Shown: positions 8,547 through 17,414, counted from the first letter of the stretch. The stretch is DNA of 50,978 nucleotides from Aquabacterium sp. (GCF_014378415.1 NZ_JACMNS010000026.1:1-50978); one strand, 5' to 3'. A program made the numbers and translations. Notes: a model not told the origin generated them from the sequence alone.

Positions 8547-10963
8547 CGGCCTGGATCCTCCATCCCAGTCAATGGAGTTTCAGACTCAAGCTGGGGCTGG
8601 TGCTGGCCGCCTCGACCATGCTGGCGGCGATCGTGTTGTTCGCGGCCACCACCGTGCTGGACCTGCGCTCTGAACGCAACCGGCTGTACACCAACACCTC
8701 CAGCGTCACGCAGATTGTGGCGCTGAATGCCCGCGCCGCTTTGGCCTTTGGTGACTCTGACGCAGCCCGAGCCGTGCTCAACAGCCTGAACGCCCTGCCC
8801 GAGATCAGCCAGGCCATTCTGCTGGACCCGGCCGGCCGAAAATTTGCGGTGTTCGCCCGCGCCGAGATGTACGTGGAGAGCAACCCCGGCCCGAGCGACG
8901 ACTTGATCAAACAGGCCATCAGCGTTCAGCAAGAGCAATCCTTGCGCTACGATTGGACCGCCTTGAGCCTGGCCCAACCCGTGGTGCTGGACGGCGCGCG
9001 CGTGGGCACCTTGCTGGTCGAGGTCGATCCGCGCCACATGCTGAACGCCATCTACTGGCGGGCGGGCCTCTTGCTGGGCCTGAGCCTGCTGGCTTCTCTG
9101 GCGGCCATGACCGTCTTGCTGCCTCTGCAAAAAAGCGTGATCCAGCCCATCGTCAAGCTGGCCGACACCATGCAAAAGGTCTCGCAAGACCACCAGTATG
9201 ACTTGCGGGTCAAGACCCACCACCACGACGAAATTGGTTCTTTGTACCAAGGCTTCAACGGCATGCTGGAAGAGATCCAGGCGCGCGACTCGGCCTTGGC
9301 CGCCTACAACGCCTCGCTCGAAGACACGGTGACCATGCGCACGGTTCAATTGCGCCAGGCCAAAGACGCGGCCGAAGAAGCCAACCGGTCCAAATCGCAG
9401 TTCCTGGCCCACATGAGCCACGAAATCCGCACCCCCATGAACGGCGTCTTGGGCGTGCTCGACCTGCTCAACGACAGCCTGCTGAACGAACGCCAGCGCC
9501 ACTTTGTCGGCCTGGCGCGTTCGTCCGCCGAATCGTTGCTGGCCATCCTCAATGACATCCTCGATCTGTCCAAAATCGAGGCCCAGAGCATGCGCCTGGA
9601 GGCCATCCCCTTCAACCTAGGCGAGTTGGCCGAAGATGTGGCCGCCCTGTTCGCCCAGGAAGCGCAGTCCAAGGGGCTGGAGTTGATCTGCGAGGTGGCC
9701 CCCGAAGTGCCCTCTTTGTTGATTGGCGACCCGGTCCGCGTTCGCCAGATTCTGGCCAATCTGATGTCCAACGCCATCAAATTCACCACAGTGGGCGAAG
9801 TCAGCACGCTGCTCAAGCTGAACCCGGCGGGCGAGGTCGAGCTCACCATTCGCGACACCGGCATCGGCATCCCCGTCCCGGTTCAGCAGAAGATATTTGA
9901 AGCCTTCGCGCAAGCGGACGAGTCCACCACGCGCCGTTTTGGCGGGACCGGCCTGGGCCTGAGCATCACGCGTTACTTGTGTGAACTCATGGGCGGCCGC
10001 ATCAGCCTGAGTAGTATTCCTACGTTGGGTTCCACCTTCGTGGTCAGGCTGCCGCTGCCAACGGTGGAACGCCCCGCCTTGCCCGCCCCCGAGCCCACCG
10101 AGCCCTCACCCATGACCGGCCTGCGCGTGCTGGTCGTTGAACCGCACCCCGCCACGGCGGCGCTGCTCGTTCGCTACCTGAGGGCCATGGGCCTGTTGAC
10201 CACATCGTGCCCTAGCGACCATGAAGCGGCCAGGCTCATTGCCGAAGCGACCGCCGCCTTTGACCTGGCGGTGCGCTGCAACAGCGCCGGGTCTGCCGCG
10301 CCCCAGGTGCTGCGGCAAGTGCCCACCGTGCTGTTGACCTCTCTGGAAGGCGACTTCTCATCCGACCCGGAGGCCAACCGCCCCGCCCCCCTGGTCTGGT
10401 TGAGCAAGCCCATCCGCCGTCGCAGCTTGCAAGAAGCCTTGCACAACGTGTTACAGCGGCAACTGGCCAAAGACCCGCTGTGGAGCCGCGCACCCTCGCC
10501 CGTCAAGCCACCGTCCAGCGTGCGCGTTCTGCTGGCCGAGGACCACCCCGTCAACATCATCGTGGCCGAAGAGCAACTGCGGCAATTGGGTTGCGAAGTG
10601 GTCATTGCCAACGATGGTGCCGAAGCCACGCAGTTGTGGTCCGCCGCTCAGCAGTCGCAAACCCCCTTTGACCTGGTGCTGATGGATTGGCACATGCCCG
10701 TGTTGGATGGTTTGGGCGCCACCGAGGCCATCCGCCAGTTCGAAGCGCAACGTGACCTCAAGCCCACACCGATCATCGCCCTGACGGCCAATGCCATGAG
10801 TGAAGATCGCGAACGTTGCCTGCAGGTCGGCATGGACGACCACTTGGCCAAGCCCTTTGGGCGCGCTCAATTGGCAGCTCTGCTGGCACGCTGGGCCCCA
10901 GGCTGGCGCGAACCTCGCCGAGCACGCCGTGGACCCAATGCCCCCTCGGTCGCACTGCCCTGA
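8543..10963 (+). CDS. hybrid sensor histidine kinase with CHASE8-like sensor and two receiver domains
   Basis: 806 residues. Order seen: membrane helix about 16-38, periplasmic CHASE8-like domain about 40-165 ([20 protein letters not shown]), second helix about 172-197, HAMP about 198-250, HisKA with the phosphorylated His in [12 protein letters not shown], HATPase_c ([29 protein letters not shown]), then two receiver-like domains. The first (from [10 protein letters not shown], about 530-645) lacks the phospho-acceptor Asp: the expected site reads F-D-L-A-V-R-C-N. The second ([12 protein letters not shown], about 655-785) has [10 protein letters not shown] and the later Lys in L-A-K-P-F. The same CHASE8 sensor is found in YfiN, which fits pairing with the YfiR-like protein upstream. 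No Hpt domain or separate regulator is seen nearby. Confidence 0.9.
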   Translation: MTAWILHPSQWSFRLKLGLVLAASTMLAAIVLFAATTVLDLRSERNRLYTNTSSVTQIVALNARAALAFGDSDAARAVLNSLNALPEISQAILLDPAGRKFAVFARAEMYVESNPGPSDDLIKQAISVQQEQSLRYDWTALSLAQPVVLDGARVGTLLVEVDPRHMLNAIYWRAGLLLGLSLLASLAAMTVLLPLQKSVIQPIVKLADTMQKVSQDHQYDLRVKTHHHDEIGSLYQGFNGMLEEIQARDSALAAYNASLEDTVTMRTVQLRQAKDAAEEANRSKSQFLAHMSHEIRTPMNGVLGVLDLLNDSLLNERQRHFVGLARSSAESLLAILNDILDLSKIEAQSMRLEAIPFNLGELAEDVAALFAQEAQSKGLELICEVAPEVPSLLIGDPVRVRQILANLMSNAIKFTTVGEVSTLLKLNPAGEVELTIRDTGIGIPVPVQQKIFEAFAQADESTTRRFGGTGLGLSITRYLCELMGGRISLSSIPTLGSTFVVRLPLPTVERPALPAPEPTEPSPMTGLRVLVVEPHPATAALLVRYLRAMGLLTTSCPSDHEAARLIAEATAAFDLAVRCNSAGSAAPQVLRQVPTVLLTSLEGDFSSDPEANRPAPLVWLSKPIRRRSLQEALHNVLQRQLAKDPLWSRAPSPVKPPSSVRVLLAEDHPVNIIVAEEQLRQLGCEVVIANDGAEATQLWSAAQQSQTPFDLVLMDWHMPVLDGLGATEAIRQFEAQRDLKPTPIIALTANAMSEDRERCLQVGMDDHLAKPFGRAQLAALLARWAPGWREPRRARRGPNAPSVALP

Positions 10964-10984
10964 TCGGATCGCGCTACAGTGCAA

Positions 10985-11379
10985 AGCCGCTTGGACTCTC
11001 AACAAGGCTTTGACCACGGCACCTTCGTGCCATTGTTCTCCATCTATCTATCCCGATGCCCAGGTGCCAGTGCTTCAGCTGTCCATGAAAAGCAGCCACG
11101 ACCCAGCAGAGCACCTGGCCCTGGGCCGTGCGTTGGCCCCGTCGGCAAAGCGCCATGGTCAACTCAAGCCCAGCCGAACGGTCCAGTCGATTGCTGGATT
11201 GGGCTTCGGCATCGGCCGCGCGGATGGCGCACCCGCGTGAGGATCACCTCATGCCCCTGATGGTGGCCGTGGGCGCCGCCGAAAGCGAAAGCGCCCAATG
11301 CGTTTATCACGAAGATGATTTCTTCGGCAGCATCACCGTGTCCAGCTTCATGTTCGGCGAAGATCATGCCCCATCCTGA
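10985..11379 (+). pseudogene. remnant of a LigB-family class III extradiol dioxygenase (DODA type)
   Basis: Three reading frames carry consecutive pieces of one family. Frame 2 gives Q-Q-G-F-D-H-G-T-F-V-P-L-F-S-I-Y near 10997-11047. Frame 3 then gives I-Y-P-D-A-Q-V-P-V-L-Q-L-S-M-K and D-P-A-E-H-L-A-L-G-R-A-L-A-P (about 11042-11140). Frame 1 gives SPAERSSRLLDW and HPREDHLMPLMVAVGAA, ending SSFMFGEDHAPS (about 11167-11379). The first shift sits at a tandem CTAT-CTAT, which looks like a 4-base duplication. Between frames 3 and 1 a stretch around the G-S-G-L-S-Y-H-N-L-R motif of the family is deleted. About the first 110 residues are missing; the remnant begins a few bases after the kinase stop. 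The end overlaps the convergent antiporter gene by 32 bases. The enzyme would have opened an aromatic ring or acted on a DOPA-like substrate; it is dead. Confidence 0.8.
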
Positions 11380-13057
11380 ACAGGACGTGGCCCAGCATGG
11401 CTTGGGCCAGTTCGTGTTCGCCGATGAAAACCTTGCCCACTTCATCTTGCTCCAGCAAGCGGCCTTCCTCCTCGTTGTGGGTTCGGACCACCACCTCGAT
11501 GGCCGGGTTCAGCGTGCGGGCAATCTCCACCATCTTGCGCACATTGAACGAGTCGGGCGTGGCAATGACCAACATGCCAGCGCGCGCCACGTGGGCCTGG
11601 ATCAACACCGACGGGTCAGAGGCGTTACCCCAGACCGCCAGGATGTTCTTTGCACGCAGTTGCTCGACCACTTCGCGGTTTTCTTCAGCGACCACGAAAG
11701 GCAGATTGCGGTCCATCAAGGCATGGGCGATGCGGCTGCCCACGCGGCCATGCCCCACCAACACCACCTGACCCGTGAGCACCGATTGCGGCACGGACAT
11801 CGGCAGCTCGGCCAGCGGGTCATCGCGCAACTCAAGGCTGCGCGCCAAGGCCGAGCGTGAACGTATCCAGTTCTGGGCCGGCTCGATGGCCGTGAACAGC
11901 AGCGAGTTCAGCGCGATGGAAATCAAGGCGCCTGCCAGAATCAGGCTGTGCGCTTCGGGCGTCAGCAGCTTGAGCGACACGCCCAAGCCCGCCAGGATGA
12001 ACGAGAACTCGCCGATCTGCGCCAGGCTGGCCCCCACGGTCAAGGCGCTGTTGAGCGGATAGCGAAAAGCCAGCACCAGGCCCATGGCCGCGATGGTTTT
12101 GCCGACCATGATGATGGCCACCACGATCAGCACCTTGAGTGGCTCTTGCACCAACACGCTGGGATTGAACAGCATGCCCACCGACACGAAGAACAGCACC
12201 GAGAACGCATCGCGCAAAGGCAGGGACTCTTCGGCCGCGCGGTGGCAGAACTCGGACTCGCGCATCATCATGCCGGCGAAAAACGCGCCAAGCGCGAAGG
12301 ACACGTCGAACAGCTTGGCCGAGCCATAAGCCACGCCCACCGCCGTGGCCACGACGCACAGCGTGAACAACTCCCGCGACCCGGTCTTGGCCACCAGCCA
12401 CAGCACCTTGGGGAACACGCGCCGCCCCACCACCAGCATCAGCACGATGAAGGTGGCCACCTTGCCCAAGGTCAGGCCCAGGGTCAGCCAGACGTTCTGC
12501 CCCGGCGCAACATGCGGATCGGCCGTGCCGCCCAACATGGGCGCCAGCGCGGGCAGCAACACCAGCACCAGCACCATGACCAGGTCTTCCACCACCAGCC
12601 AGCCCACCGCGATGCGGCCGTTGACCGACTCGAGCACGTTGCGCGCCTCCAGCGCCTTGAGCAGCACCACCGTGCTGGCCACCGACAAGGCCAGGCCAAA
12701 CACCAATGCCCCGCCCAGGCTCCAGCCCCACAGCGTGGCCGTGCCCATGCCCAAAGCGGTCGCCACCGTGATCTGAAGAATTGCCCCGGGGATGGCGATG
12801 CGCTTGACCGCCAACAGATCGGCCAATGAGAAATGCAGGCCCACACCCAGCATCAGCAACATCACGCCGATTTCGGCCAACTGGCCCGCCAAGTCCATGT
12901 CTGCCACGAAGCCAGGGGTGGCTGGGCCGATGGCGATGCCGGCCAGCAAGTACCCCACGAGGGGTGGCACCTTCATGCGCGAGGCGATGAAGCCAAAAAT
13001 GAGTGCCAGACCAAAGCCGGTAGCGATGGTCGAGATCAAACTGACGTTGTGGGGCAT
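11348..13057 (-). CDS. ybaL: YbaL/KefB-type cation:proton antiporter with TrkA-N domain
   Basis: 569 residues from ATG at 13057; a GTG two codons upstream is possible. About 12 membrane helices of the CPA2 Na+/H+ exchanger fold fill residues 1-385 (LIFGFIASRMKVPPLVGYLLAGIAIGP split over the first helices; GVGLHFSLADLLAVKRIAIPG). A cytoplasmic Rossmann TrkA-N domain follows (QVVLVGHGRVGSRIAHAL, about 412-530) that binds NAD(H) or nucleotides to gate transport. This layout is that of KefB/KefC/YbaL, which extrude K+ or other cations for protons. The C-terminus (MLGHVLFRMGHDLRRT) is slightly short of some relatives and overlaps the dioxygenase remnant of the other strand by 32 bases, so the end may have been altered by the same rearrangement. 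Confidence 0.88.
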   Translation of the reverse strand: MPHNVSLISTIATGFGLALIFGFIASRMKVPPLVGYLLAGIAIGPATPGFVADMDLAGQLAEIGVMLLMLGVGLHFSLADLLAVKRIAIPGAILQITVATALGMGTATLWGWSLGGALVFGLALSVASTVVLLKALEARNVLESVNGRIAVGWLVVEDLVMVLVLVLLPALAPMLGGTADPHVAPGQNVWLTLGLTLGKVATFIVLMLVVGRRVFPKVLWLVAKTGSRELFTLCVVATAVGVAYGSAKLFDVSFALGAFFAGMMMRESEFCHRAAEESLPLRDAFSVLFFVSVGMLFNPSVLVQEPLKVLIVVAIIMVGKTIAAMGLVLAFRYPLNSALTVGASLAQIGEFSFILAGLGVSLKLLTPEAHSLILAGALISIALNSLLFTAIEPAQNWIRSRSALARSLELRDDPLAELPMSVPQSVLTGQVVLVGHGRVGSRIAHALMDRNLPFVVAEENREVVEQLRAKNILAVWGNASDPSVLIQAHVARAGMLVIATPDSFNVRKMVEIARTLNPAIEVVVRTHNEEEGRLLEQDEVGKVFIGEHELAQAMLGHVLFRMGHDLRRT

Positions 13058-13093
13058 GCACACAGTCTATCGGCAGTGACTGGTTCGCCCCAT

Positions 13094-13116
13094 AAAAAAG
13101 CCCGCCAAGCGGGCTT
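13094..13116 (-). terminator. Rho-independent terminator of the catalase-like gene
   Basis: AAGCCCGC at 13098-13105 pairs perfectly with GCGGGCTT at 13109-13116 over a 3-base loop. Read on the minus strand the stem is followed by a run of T (13099 down to 13094). It lies 22 bases past the stop of the catalase-like gene and before the antiporter start. Confidence 0.85.
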
Positions 13117-13138
13117 CCAGGTCAGCAAAAGCGGGTGA

Positions 13139-14203
13139 TCAAGGCTCGATGCGCGGCTGGCCATTGAGTTGATGGCGCAGCTTGGAGATCTCAAGGTAGA
13201 CATCCTTGCGCACCCGCGAGATACCACCCAGAGGGCGGTGCTCAGCCACAGAGTGCCATGGCGTGAAGGAACGGATTTCGCAAGCTTCGCCTTGCTCGGG
13301 CACCTGGGCGCCGATCTGGATCTTGGCCACCGGAATGAAGGGCGATTCCTTTTCCTGCCACTCGATGGTGGGGTCCTCGATCGGCATGGTGCTGGGCTTG
13401 ACCCGCGTCTGAACCATGAAATCAAAGCACGCGCCACCTGTGGCCAGTTGTGCCGTCAAGTTGTCGCCCAGGCGGTCCTTGGTGTCGGAGGTGGTGTTGA
13501 ACGTGCTGCCCGCGCAGGGCTTGGCCGAGAACTTCATCTGCTGGGTGCCCAGCTTGGAAGGCGTCGTGCTCCAGTACTGCGAGGCCAAAGGGTTGAGCAC
13601 CTTGCGCCCCTGAATGGCCAACAGGATCGAGGTTTCATGGAAGAGGTGACTCGCCAGCCAACCCGCCGCGGTGAAGGCGTTGGTCGAAATGGCTTTCTGA
13701 AACACCACGTAATCGGCCGCATCGCGGATGAAGAACACAGGGCTGTTCATCATCAGGAAGTCCTGCGTGCCGGCGGACTGCTCATCGCTCAGCAATTTTT
13801 GGCCGCCCACCCCCATCACCTTGACGGCCATGCCCCGGGCGTCACCGGTGTGGTCGTCCTGGCTTTGGCCGGAGCCGTTGGAGTAGCGAATCACGGCGTT
13901 GTACGAACGCGGTGTGGCAAACAAACCCTGCGCCAGGGCTGGCGGCAGTTTGTCGAGCACCGTGAAGGTGGACTGCACACAGCCGTGCGCCTTGCGGTGT
14001 GCATCGCGGAAGGCATGGCCGTTGGCATCAAAGCCGCTCTGGACCATGGCACGGATGCCGGTGACCATGGCGGCGGTGGACTCGGCCTCGCCTGCAGGGA
14101 TCAACTCGCCATCGGATGACGGGGTTGCTGCGGCCCAGACTTGGGGTGCGGTGGCCAGCAAGCAGGCGTACAGCACGGATGACAGAACACGGTGGGTGAA
14201 CAT
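13139..14203 (-). CDS. exported catalase-like haem protein
   Basis: 354 residues. A signal peptide ends Q-V-W-A-A-A at about residue 26. The following region fits the small catalase-related family: RDAHRKAHGCVQSTFTVLD, SYNAVIRYSNGSG, DARGMAVKVMG, TQDFLMMNSPVFFIRD. Typical catalases have a haem pocket His near the N-terminus and an Asn further on; a candidate His (K-A-H-G) and N-S-P are present. The protein is shorter than monofunctional catalases (about 480 or more) and lacks their C-terminal part, so peroxidase activity rather than fast catalase activity is possible. GGAGG lies 7 bases ahead of the ATG. It is downstream of the TetR-MBL pair by 72 bases and may be read with them. The 14204-14275 gap shows no other feature. 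Confidence 0.8.
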   Translation of the reverse strand: MFTHRVLSSVLYACLLATAPQVWAAATPSSDGELIPAGEAESTAAMVTGIRAMVQSGFDANGHAFRDAHRKAHGCVQSTFTVLDKLPPALAQGLFATPRSYNAVIRYSNGSGQSQDDHTGDARGMAVKVMGVGGQKLLSDEQSAGTQDFLMMNSPVFFIRDAADYVVFQKAISTNAFTAAGWLASHLFHETSILLAIQGRKVLNPLASQYWSTTPSKLGTQQMKFSAKPCAGSTFNTTSDTKDRLGDNLTAQLATGGACFDFMVQTRVKPSTMPIEDPTIEWQEKESPFIPVAKIQIGAQVPEQGEACEIRSFTPWHSVAEHRPLGGISRVRKDVYLEISKLRHQLNGQPRIEP

Positions 14204-14275
14204 GGATGAGCCTCCAGTTTGTTTTAGACCGTTAAATGAAAAACGATCAGACCGCCGCAGGATACGCGGTGTCGC

Positions 14276-15163
14276 TCATTTAACCCATAGGGGAAAGTAT
14301 GACAATTTGGATTGAACCGCATCGTCATGGGCGGGCACAACCACCAGCCCCGGGTCTTGCTTGATCAGCTCGCGCATCTGCTCGATGGTGTGTTGAGTCT
14401 GTTCGCGGTCCTTGTCCACGATCAGGCTGGCTGGCCAGAATTTGGGGCGGCCATCCTTCAAGGCATCGGCCCGCCACACCGCATCGCCGCAAAAGAAGAA
14501 GCGCTTGCCCGAGCCCACCGTGACGAACATGCCGATGGAACCGGGGGTGTGGCCAAACAGGGGCACCAGCACCACCGAGCCATCCGCGAACACGTCGATG
14601 CTGCGGTCAAAGCCCTTGTAAGGTTGTGGCTTGAAGTCGAGCGCTTGCCAGCGGAGGCTTTTCAAGGACACCTGCGAGGGCCAGCTTCCGCCCAGGCCTG
14701 GGGCCGCGTGCTGCACGACGGTCAGCTCTTCGGGTGCGGCCCAAACCACGGCTTGCGGGAAGTCGGCCAGCCCGCTTGCATGGTCCCAATGCGCATGGCT
14801 GAGGAAGATGCGCTCGATGGGTGGGATGCCGGCCTGGTCCAACTGCGTGCGGGCGGGCACCACCGGCTCGTCATACTTGAAGAAGGCGCGGGCCCACCAG
14901 GGCATGTCTTGCCGATACTGCTGCGCGACCTGCGTGCCCAGGCCGGAATCGAACAAAAAGTGCGTCTGGCCATGCTTGACCAGAATGGCCGAGAAATTGC
15001 CATCAACCTTGGTGGTGAAGCCTCCGCTCGACACCATCATGCCCTTGAGCGTGGTGGTCTTGCCGGTTTTGACGATGGCGAACTCCACACTGGCTTTGGC
15101 TTGCGCCTGGGCAGACCAACTGGCCAGCGCCAGGACCAGAGGCAAGCAATGCTTGAACATCAT
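14276..15163 (-). CDS. exported metallo-beta-lactamase-fold hydrolase
   Basis: 295 residues from ATG 15163. Signal peptide about residues 1-22 (LPLVLALASWSAQAQA). The zinc-site motif is L-S-H-A-H-W-D-H-A-S-G at about residue 110-120, with further ligands in L-F-G-H-T-P-G-S, F-F-C-G-D-A and V-V-P-A-H-D-D. These mark the metallo-beta-lactamase superfamily; similarity to lactonase-type members (N-acyl homoserine lactone hydrolases and relatives) is possible, but the substrate is not deducible. The ATG overlaps the TetR stop by one base (TGATG), so it is co-transcribed with and probably controlled by that regulator. Export suggests action on a periplasmic or outside compound. Confidence 0.85.
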   Translation of the reverse strand: MMFKHCLPLVLALASWSAQAQAKASVEFAIVKTGKTTTLKGMMVSSGGFTTKVDGNFSAILVKHGQTHFLFDSGLGTQVAQQYRQDMPWWARAFFKYDEPVVPARTQLDQAGIPPIERIFLSHAHWDHASGLADFPQAVVWAAPEELTVVQHAAPGLGGSWPSQVSLKSLRWQALDFKPQPYKGFDRSIDVFADGSVVLVPLFGHTPGSIGMFVTVGSGKRFFFCGDAVWRADALKDGRPKFWPASLIVDKDREQTQHTIEQMRELIKQDPGLVVVPAHDDAVQSKLSYFPLWVK

Positions 15164-15735
15164 CAGAACACTCCCTTGGAGGATTGGATCAGGGTAGGAA
15201 GGTGGGTTTTGAGGCGGCGCAAGGGATCGCAGCTGTGCTGGGCGCGGGCCAACAGCAAGGCGCCCTCGATCAGCATCAAGAGGTGCTCGGCCAGAAAGGT
15301 GGCCTGATTGGCGCCCATCCCGTGGCCGCTGAAATAAGCCTCCAGGCCGCCTTGCCACAGGCGGTAGGCCCGCGCGCAGGCGTCGCGGATCTCGGGTGTG
15401 AGGGCCGCTTGCTCCAGCGTGGTGGTGGCCACCGGGCAGCCCTTGGTGTAATTGGATGATTCGAGCTCCTGGATGAAGAAGTCGATCACCGCTGAGACGG
15501 CGGACTCGGCATCCGCGTGCGGCATGCACAACTGCGCCAAGCCCTGCGCCAGTTGGCTGGCGGATTGCTCCAGGGCAGCCACCGCCAGCGCCACCTTGCC
15601 ACCCGGAAAGTAGTGGTACAGCGAACCCTTGGGCGCGCCACTTTCCGCCACGATTTGGTTCAGGCCGGTGTGGTGGTATCCGGCGGTTTGCAGCAGGCGC
15701 GCCGTGGTGTCGATCAACTTTTGTCTTGCATTCAT
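15163..15735 (-). CDS. TetR-family regulator, LmrA/YxaF-like
   Basis: 190 residues. The N-terminal helix-turn-helix reads AARLLQTAGYHHTGLNQIVAESG-type (residues about 10-50; key parts G-Y-H-H-T-G-L-N-Q-I and G-A-P-K-G-S-L-Y-H-Y-F-P-G-G-K). The Y-H-Y-F-P-G-G-K ending and the C-terminal domain with K-G-C-P-V-A-T-T-T-L-E resemble the LmrA/YxaF (TetR_C) group, whose members respond to flavonoids or drugs in Bacillus. It heads an operon with the MBL-fold gene (one-base overlap) and faces an aldo/keto reductase gene. A palindromic site in the shared promoter region matches the known operator type, so autorepression and control of both sides are likely. The inducer is unknown. Confidence 0.88.
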   Translation of the reverse strand: MNARQKLIDTTARLLQTAGYHHTGLNQIVAESGAPKGSLYHYFPGGKVALAVAALEQSASQLAQGLAQLCMPHADAESAVSAVIDFFIQELESSNYTKGCPVATTTLEQAALTPEIRDACARAYRLWQGGLEAYFSGHGMGANQATFLAEHLLMLIEGALLLARAQHSCDPLRRLKTHLPTLIQSSKGVF

Positions 15736-15738
15736 GTC

Positions 15739-15779
15739 TTAATTATAACGACTGGTCTACATATTAAGCAAGACCAGTT
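15739..15779. promoter_or_regulatory. inverted-repeat operator for the TetR regulator
   Basis: ACTGGTCT at 15751-15758 and AGACCAGT at 15771-15778 form a perfect inverted repeat with 12 bases between. The left half read on the minus strand is TAGACCAGTCGTTATAA, close to the LmrA/YxaF operator pattern of Bacillus (TAGACC..TC...TATA, from memory). It is just upstream of the tetR start and within 70-110 bases of the aldo/keto reductase start. Confidence 0.65.
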
Positions 15780-15845
15780 GGCGGCAAGGTTGATGGCGGC
15801 ATGACACCATGCCCCCTCGCAAAACTGGGCCAGCTTGGAGAATCC

Positions 15846-16895
15846 ATGAAATACCGTGAACTGGGCCGAACTGGCCTGAAAGTCAGCCTGATCGCGCTGG
15901 GCACCATGACCTGGGGCGAGCAAAACACCGAGGCGCAGGCCCATGAGCAGTTGGACGTGGCGCTGGACGCGGGCATCAACCTGATCGACACCGCCGAGAT
16001 GTACCCGGTACCGCCCAAGCCCCAAACCCAAGGCCTGACCGAGCAGTACATCGGCACCTGGCTGAAAAAAACCGGCCGCCGCCAGGACATCGTGCTGGCC
16101 AGCAAAGCCGCAGGCCCGTCGCACCAGGCCGCACGGCCATCACACATCCGTGGCGGGCGCCTGAACTTCAACCGCGAGAACCTGTTCGAAGCGGTGAACG
16201 ACAGCCTCCAGCGCCTGCAAACCGACCACATCGACCTGTACCAACTGCACTGGCCCGCCCGCCCCACCAACATCTTTGGCCAGCGCAACTACGAGCACAT
16301 CAAAGATGCGGTGACCGTGCCGATTCTGGAGACGCTGTCCGCGCTGCAAGACCTGGTCAAGGCCGGCAAGATCCGCCACTTTGGCGTGTCCAATGAATCG
16401 CCGTGGGGCCTGGGCAAATTTGTGCATCACGCCGAAACCCTTGACCTGCCTCGCGTGGCCAGCATCCAGAACGCCTACAACCTGGTCAACCGCAGCTTCG
16501 AGACCGGCCTGTCGGAGATGTCATTGCGCGAAGACGTGGGCCTGCTGGCCTACTCGCCACTGGCCTTTGGCGTGCTGAGCGGCAAGTACCTGAATGGCCA
16601 GCGCCCGGCCGGTGCACGCCTGACCTTGTTTGACCGCTTCACGCGCTATCACGGTGAGAGCACCGGGCTGGCCACGCAGGCCTATGTAGACCTGTTCAAG
16701 CAGCACGGCATCGATCCCGCGCAAGGCGCCCTCGCCTTCGTGAACAGCCGCGACTTCGTCACCAGCAACATCATTGGCGCGACCACCTTGGCGCAATTGC
16801 GCAGCAACATTGCCAGCGTTGAATTGGACTTGCCGGCATCGGTGCTGGATGGCATCAACGCCATTCATGAGCGTTATCCCAGCCCGGCGCCTTGA
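15846..16895 (+). CDS. tas: Tas-like NADP(H)-dependent aldo/keto reductase
   Basis: 349 residues from ATG 15846, which has GGAG 7-8 bases upstream; E. coli Tas has about the same length. The start M-K-Y-R-E-L-G-R-T-G-L-K-V is typical. The catalytic tetrad is visible: Asp and Tyr in L-I-D-T-A-E-M-Y-P-V-P, Lys in V-L-A-S-K-A-A-G, His in D-L-Y-Q-L-H-W-P. The P-x-N-x-F-G loop (ARPTNIFGQRNY) and NIIGATTLAQLRSN near the end are as in Tas. It reduces aldehydes or ketones with NADPH in the cytoplasm; the physiological substrate is unknown. It is divergent from the TetR operon and shares its operator region, so a detoxification role switched by the same signal is inferred. Confidence 0.85.
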   Translation: MKYRELGRTGLKVSLIALGTMTWGEQNTEAQAHEQLDVALDAGINLIDTAEMYPVPPKPQTQGLTEQYIGTWLKKTGRRQDIVLASKAAGPSHQAARPSHIRGGRLNFNRENLFEAVNDSLQRLQTDHIDLYQLHWPARPTNIFGQRNYEHIKDAVTVPILETLSALQDLVKAGKIRHFGVSNESPWGLGKFVHHAETLDLPRVASIQNAYNLVNRSFETGLSEMSLREDVGLLAYSPLAFGVLSGKYLNGQRPAGARLTLFDRFTRYHGESTGLATQAYVDLFKQHGIDPAQGALAFVNSRDFVTSNIIGATTLAQLRSNIASVELDLPASVLDGINAIHERYPSPAP

Positions 16896-17013
16896 CTCAA
16901 GATCGATGTTTGCACGCCATGGGCGACCTCTTCGCCACCTATACGTAGAAATGGCCCAGAGCTTTGGCACAATCACGCTGCCCGCTTTCGGGTGTAACGG
17001 ATAGAAGCGTCAC

Positions 17014-17376
17014 ATGAACAAAACCGAACTGATCCAGCATTTGGCCACCAAACATGAGTTGACCAAGGCCGAGGCTGGTCGCGTCCTGGAAACCTTGCTG
17101 GACGTGATTGTGTCCACCGTCAAGAAAGGCGACTCCTTGACGATCCCTGGATTCGGCTCCTTCAAGCAACACGCCCGCGCTGCACGCAGCGGGGTCAACC
17201 CCAGCACCGGCGCCAAGATCAAGATCGCCGCGGCCAAGCTGCCCAAGTTCACGGCTGGCGCCACCTTCAAGGCCGCAGTTGACCCCAAGGCCGCCGCCCG
17301 CAAGGCCGCCAAGGCACCCGCGCCCAAGGCCGCTGCCAAAAAAGTCGCTCCGGCCAAGAAAGCCAAGAAGGCTTGA
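17014..17376 (+). CDS. HU-family DNA-binding protein with lysine/alanine-rich tail
   Basis: 120 residues. Residues 1-90 are an HU/IHF fold (MNKTELIQHLATKH, VLETLLDVIVSTVKKGDSLT, GFGSFKQHARAARSGVNPST). HU normally ends near residue 90; here about 30 more residues of repeated A-A-K and A-P-A-K-K motifs follow, like the AlgP or histone H1 type tail seen in several betaproteobacteria. HU bends and compacts DNA; the basic tail should raise non-specific DNA binding. It stands alone; the 118 bases upstream (16896-17013) hold its promoter but I do not see a convincing consensus. Confidence 0.9.
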   Translation: MNKTELIQHLATKHELTKAEAGRVLETLLDVIVSTVKKGDSLTIPGFGSFKQHARAARSGVNPSTGAKIKIAAAKLPKFTAGATFKAAVDPKAAARKAAKAPAPKAAAKKVAPAKKAKKA

Positions 17377-17385
17377 TTGACCTGA

Positions 17386-17414
17386 GGTGCGGGGCTCATC
17401 GCGAGCCCTGCACC
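17386..17414 (+). terminator. strong hairpin between convergent genes
   Basis: GGTGCGGGGCTC (17386-17397) pairs with GAGCCCTGCACC (17403-17414) with one G-T wobble and a 5-base loop. It lies 10 bases after the HU-like stop and before the convergent CWC gene. No T run follows, so it may act as an mRNA 3' stabiliser or a weak terminator. Confidence 0.55.

Noticed and set aside
11832-13061. A 409-codon minus-strand open frame overlapping the antiporter gene
   Set aside because: Gly/His/Arg-rich shadow of the real membrane-protein frame one base away.
17280-17376. Repetitive Lys/Ala codons that could be taken as a DNA repeat array
   Set aside because: They encode the basic tail of the HU-like protein; the repeat is at protein level only.
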